A program made the position numbers and the translations under genes. The notes under the pieces are model-generated. The model was not told the origin of the DNA and did no database searches. It saw only the letters and a list, made by a program, of their open reading frames with translations. Of a stretch of DNA of 64,000 nucleotides, positions 42,614 through 52,171 are shown piece by piece. Location of the stretch: assembly GCF_003443615.1 (NCBI RefSeq), contig NZ_CP031967.1:3100001-3164000 (forward strand), in the 5' to 3' direction. Every line of letters begins with the position of its first letter. Within the stretch, counting starts at the first letter, position 1. The stretch is from Alteromonas sp. BL110. GTDB lineage: Bacteria > Pseudomonadota > Gammaproteobacteria > Enterobacterales > Alteromonadaceae.

Positions 42614-43231
42614 ATGGGACAGACGAGTTATTCAAGCTCTTCATTTTGGGCAAAGCAGATAGGTATTGCGGTAGTGCTAGTTATCGCTGCAGGCGTACTG
42701 ATTTATATGCTACAAACTCACGAACAGTCTCCTACACCTGCGTCACAAAAAGAAGAGAAATCTGTTTCCAAAGGACTCAGCGAGTTTTATCGTGACTTTC
42801 GTATGTCTTCAACTGACCCGTTAGAGGATGAACAGGGCGATTTCGTGCTCGATATTGCCGGTGTAGATCCTAACCTAGACAGCAAGTTGGCAAATATGTC
42901 CAGTCAAACGCGTCCGGTTGAAAAGAACTGGACTGGCGAACACAAATACCGCACCTTCAAAGAAGGCAACACGCTTCGCGAGGCTATTTCACAATATGCT
43001 CAAGCTGAAGGTATGCAGTTAATTTGGAATTTGGAACAAGACTTTGTTATTAAGCATCAGTTTCAATTAGACAACACAGTCGCAGGTTCTTTAGCTAAGA
43101 TCGCGAGCGCAATCGACAGTAGTTTTGAAGGTGAAGTTCAAGCCTATTTATGCGCAGAGCAGCGCTCTTTAGTTGTTACTGCTCAAGAAACCGACTTTCT
43201 TAAAAACCAATGCCGCCTGGTACGCGGATAG
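42614..43231 (+). CDS. TcpQ-domain membrane-anchored protein
   Basis: A 205-residue protein with one N-terminal membrane anchor (about 13-32) and a periplasmic remainder. The C-terminal part, FKEGNTLREAISQYAQAEGMQLIWNLEQDFVIKHQFQLDNTVAGSLAKIASAI, is the TcpQ/PilL-type domain related to secretin N-domains (STN), found in toxin-coregulated and type IVb pilus biogenesis. No pilus or secretin gene is nearby, so it is an orphan here. It could act with a secretin encoded elsewhere or in envelope maintenance. Confidence 0.75.
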   Translation: MGQTSYSSSSFWAKQIGIAVVLVIAAGVLIYMLQTHEQSPTPASQKEEKSVSKGLSEFYRDFRMSSTDPLEDEQGDFVLDIAGVDPNLDSKLANMSSQTRPVEKNWTGEHKYRTFKEGNTLREAISQYAQAEGMQLIWNLEQDFVIKHQFQLDNTVAGSLAKIASAIDSSFEGEVQAYLCAEQRSLVVTAQETDFLKNQCRLVRG

Positions 43232-43248
43232 CGTGTTTCCAGACTTAC

Positions 43249-46155
43249 TCACTGTGTTCTAAATAGTGTATCCCAGTGTTGTGTTACTTGTTGGCGTATA
43301 ATATCTAACTCTTCACTTTGGTCAGCGTACTTTGTGTCTGCTAAGGTGAGGTGGTGATATTGCTCTCGAAGCAGCAAGTAGGCCTTTTGTAGTTTTTGTG
43401 CTGTTGGCGTATCAATGATGTTCGCGCTGGCTGCAACATCAAAAATTCTAAGATTATCTGGATACTCAGTCATTGCTTTTACAGTACAAGCGTGTGCTAA
43501 AACAAGATATTGCGCAATAAACTCAATGTCAGTAATACCGCCTTCACACTGCTTCAAATCTACTTTTTCATTATTTTTAGCCAGTAGGTGTTCACGCATT
43601 TTTATGCGCATTTTGCAGACATCTTGTGACAGTGTTTCGGGAGCTCTAGATTGACTGAGAATTGCATGCCTTACCTGTGAAAAGTCATCCAAAAGTGATG
43701 TGTCGCCGCAGATAGCTCTTGCTCTCACCAGCGCCTGGTGCTCCCATGTCCAAGCTTCCTCAACTTGATATTTTTCAAACCCCTGTATGTGACAGCACAA
43801 TAATCCAGCGTTGCCAGAAGGGCGCAAACGCAAGTCAGTTTCGTACAGCTGACCAAACAGTGTTTTAGTATTAAGGAGATGCATAATGCGTTGGGCTAAT
43901 TTAATATAAAACTGTTGTGCCTCAATTGATTTTTTGCCGTCTGTACTGCTCGAACGGGGCGCATTGTGTATAAAAACCAAATCTAAATCTGAGCCATATC
44001 CCAGCTCATAACCGCCTAATTTACCGTAGCCAATAACAGCAAAGCCCTTATCATTACCCTCTAGGTGCGAAGGAACGCCAAAGCGCTGTCGCATTTGCAT
44101 CCACGCTGCGTTAACGACGTGCTCTAAAATAACCTCTGCTAGAACGGTTAGTTTGTCGCTAACGTTATTAATGGGTAGGGATTCACTAATATCACTGGCA
44201 GCGATACGAAGCTGTTGGCAGAGTTTGAACTGCCTAAGTCCATCCATCAACATTTCCACGTCGTCTTGCTCTATACGGAGCATGGTCTCGCGTAGTTCGG
44301 TCTGATATTCCTGCTTACTGGTTTGAATGTCAGTATTCTGCTGCCCTAAATAGAGTGGGGTGAGCAGTTCATCTAATAAAAGTGGGAATCGTCTAATTTC
44401 TTGTGCTATCCAGTCGCTTCTCTCGCAAAGCCTTACCAACTGCTTAAGCACATCAGGGTTTTCAAGCAAAAGGTCGAGATAAGTTGTACGTCCGGTAATT
44501 GCCTCAATCACGCCCAATAACCGGCTTAACACCTGTGCAGTATGATTAGGGTGCTGTTTAATCAATACATATAATATTTCGGGAAGAAGTTTGTTAAGGG
44601 TATCTTCGCCTCTTTGCCCTATACGGTAGTTTCGTTGCTTATCTTTAAAAGCGACGAGAATCGCGAAAATTTGCTTACTTACTTTACTGGAAAGATAGTC
44701 GCTAAACGTTTCAGTAAATTCGTCCTCTTGCAGCGAAAGACGCCATGCGTCTTGGCAAGCGATAAAAAGCTGGTCTTCGTCTGAATGCATGTCATGGCTC
44801 TCTTCAACTAATTCGTTGAAATGACCGTGTATGCGAGCCATGACTTCGTCTAAATGAGTTAAAAAGTCGCTATAAGCCGCAAAGCCCATAACATCAATTA
44901 GCGCATTTTGCTGCCACGGTTCGTCGGGTAAAGTTTGAGTTTGACGGTCCTGGCTTTGTTGTAATGTGTGCTCTACTTTCCTTAAAAACAAATAATCTTG
45001 TTTAAGCTGCTTTGTGACTTCGCTTTCTACAATGTCTAATTCGCTCAAAACGTCTAAGGTGTGAAGTAAAGACTTACTTTGTAGCACCGGTTCACGACCA
45101 CCGTGGATAAGCTGAAAACTTTGGGCGAAAAATTCGACTTCTCGAATACCACCAGCGCCCAGTTTAATATTGTTGCTTAAACGTCGCCTGCGAATTTCGG
45201 TAGCTATAAGCTTTTTCATATTGCGCAGCGCATCCAGAGTGGTGAAGTCTAAATACCGTCTAAACGTAAAGGGGTGAAGAATCCCTTTTAGCCACGTAGC
45301 ATTATCTGAATCGTCATCATTAATGACCCGTGCTTTCACCATGGCAAAGCGTTCCCAGTGCCTACCTTGGTCCTGATAGTAATCTTCAAGCGCGGTAAAA
45401 TGCATTACCAAGGGACCAGAATCCCCAAACGGACGTAAGCGCATATCAACACGGTAGACTTGTCCATCATTAGTCACTTTGTTCAGCGCTTGAATAAGCT
45501 TTTGGGCTAGCTTGGTAAAAAACTGCTGATGCTCTAGCGCTTTCTTGCCTCCGCTAGTTTCTCCTTTTTCTGGGTAAGCGAATATCAAGTCAATGTCTGA
45601 CGAAAAGTTGAGCTCTCGTCCACCGAGCTTGCCCATACCAAGAATGTACATGTGCATATCTTGGTTGTTACTCTTTGGAGTTCCATAGCGGTGAGCTAAG
45701 TGTTGGTAAATCCAATGGTAGGCGCTAGTTATCAGCGCATCCGCCAATGCCGAAACTTGAGCAAGTGAAGCTTCAATATTCTGGTTGTTGAGAACATCTA
45801 AGAAGGTGATACGCGCCATTTCTTGATTGCGGTATTCACGAAGTTCTTTTAGTAATTCGTCTTCGCTTTTGAGTGTTTCAAGCTTTGTTTTTAATTCAGT
45901 GCTGAAGTGAGTAAAGGTTGAGTCAGACACAGTTAAATCAGACACAGGTTCGACGACTCTGGAGATAAACGCAGGCTTTCGTACCAGTGTTTCAGCTAGG
46001 AAAGCCGAGCGAGCAAAAGCGCTTAAAAGGGCTTCGCGATGGTTTGCTGCAATGACTTGGTCGGTTTCGGTTAAGGCGGGTGAATCTAGGAACTGCTGCC
46101 ATAATTTTCCGGCTTGCTCTACGTTTGTCATGCTATTTTCGTTGTCTATTGGCAT
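43249..46155 (-). CDS. glnE: Glutamine synthetase adenylyltransferase/deadenylase GlnE
   Basis: A 968-residue bifunctional enzyme that adds and removes AMP on glutamine synthetase in response to PII. Both nucleotidyltransferase domains are intact: GMGKLGGRELNFSSDIDLIFAY in the N-terminal half and GYGKLGGYELGYGSDLDLVFIH in the C-terminal half, each with GS and DxD residues. AGGIREVEFFAQ and EGGITDIEFIAQYL are the matching downstream motifs. Length is close to E. coli GlnE (946). The RBS is weak, and a second ATG eight codons in (46131) is an alternative start. It is transcribed alone and its end converges with the TcpQ gene. Confidence 0.97.
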   Translation of the reverse strand: MPIDNENSMTNVEQAGKLWQQFLDSPALTETDQVIAANHREALLSAFARSAFLAETLVRKPAFISRVVEPVSDLTVSDSTFTHFSTELKTKLETLKSEDELLKELREYRNQEMARITFLDVLNNQNIEASLAQVSALADALITSAYHWIYQHLAHRYGTPKSNNQDMHMYILGMGKLGGRELNFSSDIDLIFAYPEKGETSGGKKALEHQQFFTKLAQKLIQALNKVTNDGQVYRVDMRLRPFGDSGPLVMHFTALEDYYQDQGRHWERFAMVKARVINDDDSDNATWLKGILHPFTFRRYLDFTTLDALRNMKKLIATEIRRRRLSNNIKLGAGGIREVEFFAQSFQLIHGGREPVLQSKSLLHTLDVLSELDIVESEVTKQLKQDYLFLRKVEHTLQQSQDRQTQTLPDEPWQQNALIDVMGFAAYSDFLTHLDEVMARIHGHFNELVEESHDMHSDEDQLFIACQDAWRLSLQEDEFTETFSDYLSSKVSKQIFAILVAFKDKQRNYRIGQRGEDTLNKLLPEILYVLIKQHPNHTAQVLSRLLGVIEAITGRTTYLDLLLENPDVLKQLVRLCERSDWIAQEIRRFPLLLDELLTPLYLGQQNTDIQTSKQEYQTELRETMLRIEQDDVEMLMDGLRQFKLCQQLRIAASDISESLPINNVSDKLTVLAEVILEHVVNAAWMQMRQRFGVPSHLEGNDKGFAVIGYGKLGGYELGYGSDLDLVFIHNAPRSSSTDGKKSIEAQQFYIKLAQRIMHLLNTKTLFGQLYETDLRLRPSGNAGLLCCHIQGFEKYQVEEAWTWEHQALVRARAICGDTSLLDDFSQVRHAILSQSRAPETLSQDVCKMRIKMREHLLAKNNEKVDLKQCEGGITDIEFIAQYLVLAHACTVKAMTEYPDNLRIFDVAASANIIDTPTAQKLQKAYLLLREQYHHLTLADTKYADQSEELDIIRQQVTQHWDTLFRTQ

Positions 46156-46428
46156 AATGCTCGCGTCTTAAGAGATAACATCTGTGTAAAATAATGAATA
46201 CTCAAATTTTTATTGAAAGTATTCATAGCCTGCTAAGTTTTACCGCCTCGGTTAATGACGGTGACTTATTGGGGCATTTATTAAAATAAATCTGAACAAG
46301 TTCGCTGCCATCTTTGTACCAATTTAGCAAGAATGGATGCTGCTGCCCCAATTGTTATTACTACAACAACACTGATTAAAAGAGGGCAATCAGCAGGGAA
46401 CTTCGTATGTTCAAGGAGCAAAGATAAC

Positions 46429-47334
46429 GTGGAAGCCTTACTAAAACTAGTACCTCTCACGCAGGAACTTTTAATTTACCTTGCCATGGATGTAGCAATA
46501 GCGTTAGTGCTACTGATGATTATGAAATGGCTGACTGGCGCATTTAGAAAATACTCAGTAACTGAAGAACTTGGTGTTAAAGATAACTTTGCGTTTGGCA
46601 TAAGCATTGCCGGAGGCATGTTGTCTTTATGCATAGTGCTGAGCTCAGTAGTAGGGCGGCATATAGGTGCAGGATACCAAGAGGCGGCTATTGGCATGGT
46701 GACTTTTGGTTTTGTGGGGATCATGCTTGTGAAATTTGGGCGTTTTGCACACGATAAACTAGTACTTAACAAACTAGACACCCACACAATGATTGCCGAA
46801 CGAAGCGTTAGTGTAGCGCTTGTTGATGCTGCGAGCCTAGTAGCCAGTGCAATAGTGCTACGCAATATTATGATATGGGTTGACGGCAGCGACATGAATG
46901 CGCTGATTGCCATAGTAACGGGCTTTACCGTAGTCCTGACCATGCTACTAGTGATGACGCGAATTTTAGAGTTCAGATACGCACGGGATAATCAAAATGA
47001 CTCGTTTCAGGGGGCATTAGAGAAAGGGCAGTTAGCGCTCGCTATCGAACATAGTGGTAACCTGCTTGGCACGGCAATGATTGTTTCAGCAGCAAAAAAC
47101 CTACTTATCTATAATCCATCGGGCTATGTGAGCAATGTAACGGGATGGTTGATTGTAAGCGTAGGTTTAGCCATAGCACTACATGTATTGGTTCTGGTGA
47201 ATAAAAAAATCATTCTTTTCGGTATGAACTTCCGCCGAGAAGTGGACCATCAGCACAATGTAGGTGTAGCGGCGTTAGGTTTCACGCTAAGCATTGGTAA
47301 CGCTATGATCATCAATGGTGTTTTAGGTGGTTAG
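46429..47334 (+). CDS. DUF350 integral membrane protein
   Basis: A protein of about 301 residues with eight or so TM segments in two similar halves, matching tandem DUF350 domains: LGVKDNFAFGISIAGGMLSLCIVLSSVV in the first half and KGQLALAIEHSGNLLGTAMIVSA in the second. The GTG at 46429 is preferred because AAGGAG precedes it by 10 nt and the protein then starts right before the first TM. A longer frame from ATG 46333 would add 32 residues of unlikely composition. The function of DUF350 is not established. It is divergent from glnE. Confidence 0.8.
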   Translation: MEALLKLVPLTQELLIYLAMDVAIALVLLMIMKWLTGAFRKYSVTEELGVKDNFAFGISIAGGMLSLCIVLSSVVGRHIGAGYQEAAIGMVTFGFVGIMLVKFGRFAHDKLVLNKLDTHTMIAERSVSVALVDAASLVASAIVLRNIMIWVDGSDMNALIAIVTGFTVVLTMLLVMTRILEFRYARDNQNDSFQGALEKGQLALAIEHSGNLLGTAMIVSAAKNLLIYNPSGYVSNVTGWLIVSVGLAIALHVLVLVNKKIILFGMNFRREVDHQHNVGVAALGFTLSIGNAMIINGVLGG

Positions 47335-47407
47335 ATTAGCAACTTGGGAGCTTTTACAAACCTAGTTATCAAGGTATTTTGCCTATGGCGCTCTCATTAA
47401 ATGATAT

Positions 47408-47429
47408 TTGGCGACAAACCTGTCGCCAA
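47408..47429. terminator. Hairpin between DUF350 and GIY-YIG genes
   Basis: TTGGCGACA and TGTCGCCAA form a perfect 9-bp stem with an AACC loop, between convergent stop codons. The T-run is weak on both strands. Confidence 0.5.
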
Positions 47430-47433
47430 TCAC

Positions 47434-47790
47434 TCAGTCCTCAAACGCTGATTTTATACACGATAAATCGTTGAGCTGCTTTTTTTGAATGATGCTGTTT
47501 TTTTGAGCGCGGCTCATTTGCTTAACCGCATATTCAAGCTTTGCCGCTTGCGCTTTGTCGGCAACTTCAAATACGGCTCTAAAAATTAACGGTGACTTAC
47601 CTTTAAGCGCCTTAGCGCCCCCTTTTAATACCCCTCTATGCTGAGATATTCGACGTTTAGGGTCGGTAGTGATGCCCGTATAAATCTGCCCGAGCTTGTT
47701 CTCAACCATATAAAGGTACCAAGGGGTATTTAAGTTTGGTTGGTGGGTATTGCCTGTCTTGGCTGTTATACTCTGTGCCAATGTACTCAA
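47434..47790 (-). CDS. GIY-YIG nuclease-like protein (YhbQ type)
   Basis: A small protein of up to 118 residues with a single GIY-YIG domain: WYLYMVENKLGQIYTGITTDPKRRISQHR, then LIFRAVFEVADKAQAAKLEYAVKQMSRAQK, with the Tyr pair, Arg and Glu of the active site. Such UPF0213/YhbQ-type proteins may act on branched or damaged DNA; the role is not settled. No ATG lies upstream of the domain: the frame opens with TTG at 47790 or 47781, neither with a good RBS, so the start is uncertain. It is divergent from hldE with 22 bp between them. Confidence 0.8.
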   Translation of the reverse strand: MSTLAQSITAKTGNTHQPNLNTPWYLYMVENKLGQIYTGITTDPKRRISQHRGVLKGGAKALKGKSPLIFRAVFEVADKAQAAKLEYAVKQMSRAQKNSIIQKKQLNDLSCIKSAFED

Positions 47791-47812
47791 TGTCTAAAAA
47801 ATTACTCTCAGC

Positions 47813-49243
47813 ATGATATTACCAGATTTTAGTAAAGCAAAAGTGCTTATTGTTGGCGACCTTATGTTAGACCGGTATTGGAGCGGTGGTACAGGGCGTA
47901 TATCACCCGAGGCGCCCGTGCCAGTAGTAAACGTTAAAAATTCCGAGGATAGAGCGGGTGGCGCCGCCAACGTTGCGGTAAATGTAGCAACGTTAGGCGC
48001 AGAGGTAACCCTGCTAGGCATGTGCGGTAAAGACGAAAACGCCAAAATATTAAAAGACCGGTTAGAGAGTCACGATATTCACTGTGAGTTCTTTGAGGTG
48101 GATGGCTTCGATACCATTACTAAGCTTCGCGTGATGAGCAGAAATCAGCAGCTTCTGCGCTTGGATTTTGAGAAGAGCTTTGAGGAAACTGATAAATCAA
48201 CACTGGAATTAGCCTTCGATAAAGCGTTGGATAATGCTGACGTTGTTATTCTAAGCGACTATGCAAAAGGCTGCTTGAGCGACCCAAAAGTACTGATAGA
48301 AAAAGCGCGAAGTAAGAATAAGCGTGTGGTAGTAGATCCTAAGGGCAGTGATTTTGGTAAATACGCTGGAGCTACGTTAGTTACACCGAATATGGACGAG
48401 CTTCGCGGTATTGTCGGCGAGATAGTTAGTGAGCAAGTGTTGGTAGAAAAAGCGCAGTCCTTAAAAGAGTCGTTGAATTTAAGCGCCCTTCTGGTAACGC
48501 GTTCAGAAGACGGTATGACATTGTTTGATGGAGATAACAACGAGTTTCATCTACCCGCAAAAGCTAAAGAGGTTTACGACGTAACCGGAGCAGGGGATAC
48601 GGTTGTCTCAACACTCGCTGTTGCCATGGCCTGTAATTTACCGCTTCAAGCAGCCTGTGTACTAGCTAATTTAGCAGCAAGCGTTGTAGTAGGAAAGTTA
48701 GGCACATCTACCGTATCAAATACGGAACTTGCACTGGCCTTGGGCGAGCAGTCGGTACATTTAGATGGCGGTGTGATGAATGAAGACCAGCTAGAAATAG
48801 CGCTTAAGGCGGCAAAAGCACGCGGCGAGCGTATTGTCATGACTAACGGTTGTTTTGATATATTGCACTCTGGTCACGTTGCTTATCTGGAAGAAGCTGC
48901 CCAGCTTGGTGATCGATTAATTGTTGCAGTTAACACCGATGCGTCTGTGACCAAGCTAAAAGGGCCTGGGCGCCCGGTAAATAACGTTAGCAGACGTATG
49001 GCGGTACTAGCAGGCTTAAGCGCAGTCGATTGGGTTGTACCCTTTGAAGAAGATACGCCTCAGCGAGTTATCGCTCGATTACTGCCAGATGTACTGGTAA
49101 AAGGCGGCGACTACAAAATTGAAGAGATTGCGGGAGGCACGGACGTGCTGGAAAATGGCGGTGAAGTTAAAGTGTTAACGTTTGAAGATGGTGTATCGAC
49201 TACAGGTATCATCGAGCGCATTACTGAAAACAAACTGCGATAA
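47813..49243 (+). CDS. hldE: Bifunctional heptose kinase/adenylyltransferase HldE
   Basis: A 476-residue cytosolic enzyme of ADP-heptose synthesis for the lipopolysaccharide core. The N-terminal ribokinase-like domain (about 1-320) has [24 protein letters not shown], and [12 protein letters not shown] with the catalytic Asp. The C-terminal nucleotidyltransferase domain (about 340-476) has [24 protein letters not shown] with the HxGH motif, and [15 protein letters not shown]. It is full length relative to E. coli HldE (477). It stands alone at the edge of the exopolysaccharide locus. Confidence 0.97.
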   Translation: MILPDFSKAKVLIVGDLMLDRYWSGGTGRISPEAPVPVVNVKNSEDRAGGAANVAVNVATLGAEVTLLGMCGKDENAKILKDRLESHDIHCEFFEVDGFDTITKLRVMSRNQQLLRLDFEKSFEETDKSTLELAFDKALDNADVVILSDYAKGCLSDPKVLIEKARSKNKRVVVDPKGSDFGKYAGATLVTPNMDELRGIVGEIVSEQVLVEKAQSLKESLNLSALLVTRSEDGMTLFDGDNNEFHLPAKAKEVYDVTGAGDTVVSTLAVAMACNLPLQAACVLANLAASVVVGKLGTSTVSNTELALALGEQSVHLDGGVMNEDQLEIALKAAKARGERIVMTNGCFDILHSGHVAYLEEAAQLGDRLIVAVNTDASVTKLKGPGRPVNNVSRRMAVLAGLSAVDWVVPFEEDTPQRVIARLLPDVLVKGGDYKIEEIAGGTDVLENGGEVKVLTFEDGVSTTGIIERITENKLR

Positions 49244-49399
49244 GCCTTTAGTGGGAGCTATAAAGATAATACTTCGATAACGGCGCGTTGTTGGTTACCA
49301 TATACATTAAAAGCATAAGTAAAGTATAACGCGCTAGCCTTAACCAACTTTAAGCATTGGTTTTGAACACACATTTCTAATGGAATAACGGCAAATAGT

Positions 49400-50464
49400 A
49401 TGTACGAAAGTTACTATGGACTTAACTCGAAACCGTTTCAGTTAACCCCAGACCCTGAATTTTTCTTTGCAAGTAAATGGCACAGGCGCGCCATGTCTTA
49501 CCTGCAGTATGGTCTTTCTCAAGCCGAGGGGTTTATTGTTATTACCGGTGGAATTGGAACGGGCAAAACCACTGTTGCAAATAGCCTGCTTGAAGAAATT
49601 GAAGACGATATCGCGGCAGCGCAAATAGTAACGCCAAAGCTGTCGCCAGACGAACTGGTAAAAATGGTCGCGTCTAAATTTGATATTCCCACAGAGGGGC
49701 GTTCAAAAGCGGATATTTTAAAAGCCCTAGAAATTTTTCTTTACGACTTAAATAAAGCAGGGCGCCGCGCTTTATTACTTGTAGATGAAGCACAAAACCT
49801 TCCGTTAGAAACCATCGAAGAGCTAAGAATGCTTAGCAACTTTCAGCTAAACGGCAAGCCGCTTATTCAAAGTTTTTTGCTTGGTCAGGAAGAGCTACAG
49901 CCTATTCTTCGTGCGCCGAATATGGAGCAGTTTAGGCAGCGTATTGTGGCGTCGTGTCATCTAGCACCACTTTCTTTAGAAGAGTGCAAAGAATATATTG
50001 AATACCGTTTGCACCACGCCGGGTGGAGCGGTACTGCGCTATTTAGCGACGAAGCGTTAGAACGCATTCATATGTTCTCTCGTGGCATACCTCGCAAGAT
50101 TAATACCCTCATGGATAGGATAATGCTTTATGGCTTTCTTGAAGAGCTGGAGAGCTTTGGCGCTAGTGCGGTAAACGAGGTTATTGAAGAAGTAAAAGCC
50201 GAAATGTTCGAGCCAGACAAAACAGGCGCGGAAGTTACCGAACATATGGGGTTTGCTGACCACCCCGAAAGTCAGACTATTATGACGCCGAAAGGGAATG
50301 TTATTCGCGACACTAAGTACTACTTGGATATGTTAGCTGAGTTGGTTGATGCTTTGGATGATGCAATTTCACAGAAAGTGAAAATGACCCAGTACGTAGA
50401 TAAGCTTATGAAGAAGAAGTTTAAAACTTACGTACGGCTTAAGAGTGATGATAAGAAAGATTGA
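49400..50464 (+). CDS. XrtA-associated ExeA/TniB-like AAA ATPase
   Basis: A 354-residue ATPase of the kind found in exosortase A loci (TIGR03015 type). The family opening YYGLNSKPFQLTPDPEFFFASKWHRRAMSYLQYGL is plain. Walker A is GGIGTGKTT (50-58), Walker B ALLLVDEAQ (124-132), and a sensor/arginine region is LRAPNMEQFRQRIVASCHLAPLS. It ends in a charged tail. Its role in polysaccharide or protein export is not defined. It is on the opposite strand to the downstream outer-membrane protein gene, with which it converges. Confidence 0.9.
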   Translation: MYESYYGLNSKPFQLTPDPEFFFASKWHRRAMSYLQYGLSQAEGFIVITGGIGTGKTTVANSLLEEIEDDIAAAQIVTPKLSPDELVKMVASKFDIPTEGRSKADILKALEIFLYDLNKAGRRALLLVDEAQNLPLETIEELRMLSNFQLNGKPLIQSFLLGQEELQPILRAPNMEQFRQRIVASCHLAPLSLEECKEYIEYRLHHAGWSGTALFSDEALERIHMFSRGIPRKINTLMDRIMLYGFLEELESFGASAVNEVIEEVKAEMFEPDKTGAEVTEHMGFADHPESQTIMTPKGNVIRDTKYYLDMLAELVDALDDAISQKVKMTQYVDKLMKKKFKTYVRLKSDDKKD

Positions 50465-50469
50465 TGTTC

Positions 50470-50491
50470 CAAGCGCCAACCAAGGCGCTTG
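50470..50491. terminator. Terminator between convergent XrtA-locus genes
   Basis: CAAGCGCC and GGCGCTTG form a perfect 8-bp stem with a 6-nt loop, followed on the plus strand by a T-rich TTGTTATTG. It lies between the ATPase stop and the outer-membrane protein stop. Confidence 0.65.
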
Positions 50492-50494
50492 TTG

Positions 50495-52171
50495 TTATTG
50501 ATACTTATATATAACGGATAATGAAATGCGTCGGTCTGAATAATTGTTTCCGAAAAGGCCGACTCCAGTTGCAATGTCGCCCGATTGGTCCACGTATGTA
50601 AAATCAATTGCTGCAGTTAGGTATCTGCCAATCTCACGTTGAATAGCTATATTCCCTCGCCAATTGTCAGTTTCCCCATTTAAGTCAGCTTGGTCTGAAC
50701 GTTGTGTGATATTGGCATAAGTAACCTCTGTACTTATATTCGTGTAGCTTCCGAGTTCGTAAACTAAGGTTGTACCAAGGGAATAGGTTCGGCGAAGCCG
50801 CTCTAAGTCTAGGTAATCGTCTTCTGCATAACGCGATGTGAGCGCAATTGTTAGTCGTGAAAAATCATACCCGGCTTGGAAGTTGGTGCTTTTTCGAATA
50901 ATTATATTGTCGTCAAACTCAATTACTTGGGATGTTAATTGCACTAGTTGTTCGCTAGCATCAGGTTGGTAGGTTAAGCTACTTGGCTGAAAGCAGTCTG
51001 CAATTGATATAGTGGCAGCAGGGCAGACAAATACACCTAGGTTTTGGGGGTTAGCTAAAAGCCTGGACGTATTTGTGACATCTTCACTATAGCTCAATGA
51101 TGTGCGTAGGTATTTAGAATTATAGCTAGCGTCGAACGAAGCTGCCTCGCCGTAAAATCGTCTTCCATATGAACCAGATAAGTTAGTGCGAGGACTTAGC
51201 GCCCACTTAAAGTCTAAGCCAATAAAAGTTTCGTCATCGTCTTCATCTAAATCAGAGTCGCTACCATTGGCTGTAACCGCTATATATCTATCTTCACTTT
51301 GACGGTAAAAAAGGCCCATTCCATAAGAATTGAATTTCCGGGTACTACTAGAAGTATCATCACGGTCAGAAACCTGGTTGGCCTCATGTACTGCAGTGAG
51401 TCTTATACCAAAGCTTTTTATCACAGCAATATCTATAAAACCGTCGGCGGTTCGTGTAATAAATTCGTCGTTGTTATTTTGCGCGCGGTCGGTATTAATA
51501 TACGTACCGTCAAGCTGCCAAAAAACTCGTCGTATGCTGTCGCCGTTAGATATACCGCCAAATAACTCAATAGTGTTATTGTCTAAAGCCTGACCGCTAT
51601 TTAATGTGGAACGTTCTGAAGCAACGTCAGCATAAGCGATACCGCCTTGAGCATGAACCCAGTTGCCGCGATCAAAGTTGGCTAACGCTGAAATACGGTT
51701 TGAACGAGTCTTTGAAAGCGAATCGGAATTATTGAGAAAGTCTGAAACCAAATAATTGTTTGCATTTGTATTTTGATAGCTAAGAGCCCCTTGCCCTTCA
51801 ATTTGTAAAAAGCTATCGAATGGTTGCCATACTAAACTGTAAGTATATTCTTCAAAAGTATCTGTGCGACTGTTATCAACTTTATCTCGTTCTAAATGCG
51901 TAAGCGAACCTGACCAAAAACCTCTGAACGTTCTTGTATCTAGGCTCGCATTTATTGACGGAGTAACTTGTAAAGTGTCTAACGAAAGCTGCCCTTCAGC
52001 CTCAGATTCGACATCTTGGAAGATGTATTCAGCTTCTGCTTTTCCAGTTATTTTTAGTTCTGCCAACGCGTTGAATGAGTACAAAAGGGAGGTGCCCATT
52101 AAGGCTCCCCATAAAATCCCTTGTTGCCGCGTGTGTATTCTAGTTCTCTCGCTCGGCATAATAATATCCAT
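50495..52171 (-). CDS. XrtA/PEP-CTERM-associated outer-membrane protein
   Basis: A 558-residue exported beta-barrel-type protein fitting TIGR03016, the outer-membrane protein of exosortase A loci. Residues to about 37 form a signal sequence ending ALA-EL. The rest is a long series of amphipathic strands with Asn/Asp/Ser-rich turns, ending SLSVIYKYQ. The start MDIIMPSE is chosen because GGAAG is 8 nt upstream; it overlaps the end of the tyrosine kinase gene by 32 bp, which supports cotranscription. It is likely part of the path carrying polysaccharide across the outer membrane. Confidence 0.85.
   Translation of the reverse strand: MDIIMPSERTRIHTRQQGILWGALMGTSLLYSFNALAELKITGKAEAEYIFQDVESEAEGQLSLDTLQVTPSINASLDTRTFRGFWSGSLTHLERDKVDNSRTDTFEEYTYSLVWQPFDSFLQIEGQGALSYQNTNANNYLVSDFLNNSDSLSKTRSNRISALANFDRGNWVHAQGGIAYADVASERSTLNSGQALDNNTIELFGGISNGDSIRRVFWQLDGTYINTDRAQNNNDEFITRTADGFIDIAVIKSFGIRLTAVHEANQVSDRDDTSSSTRKFNSYGMGLFYRQSEDRYIAVTANGSDSDLDEDDDETFIGLDFKWALSPRTNLSGSYGRRFYGEAASFDASYNSKYLRTSLSYSEDVTNTSRLLANPQNLGVFVCPAATISIADCFQPSSLTYQPDASEQLVQLTSQVIEFDDNIIIRKSTNFQAGYDFSRLTIALTSRYAEDDYLDLERLRRTYSLGTTLVYELGSYTNISTEVTYANITQRSDQADLNGETDNWRGNIAIQREIGRYLTAAIDFTYVDQSGDIATGVGLFGNNYSDRRISLSVIYKYQ

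Noticed and set aside
42604..42795. 63-codon frame starting just before the TcpQ-domain gene
   Set aside because: It overlaps that gene in another frame; the TcpQ frame has a TM anchor and a recognisable domain.
47794..48045. 83-codon minus-strand frame over the start of hldE
   Set aside because: Overlaps hldE kinase motifs on the other strand; composition is low-complexity Ser/Thr/Ala as in antisense shadows.
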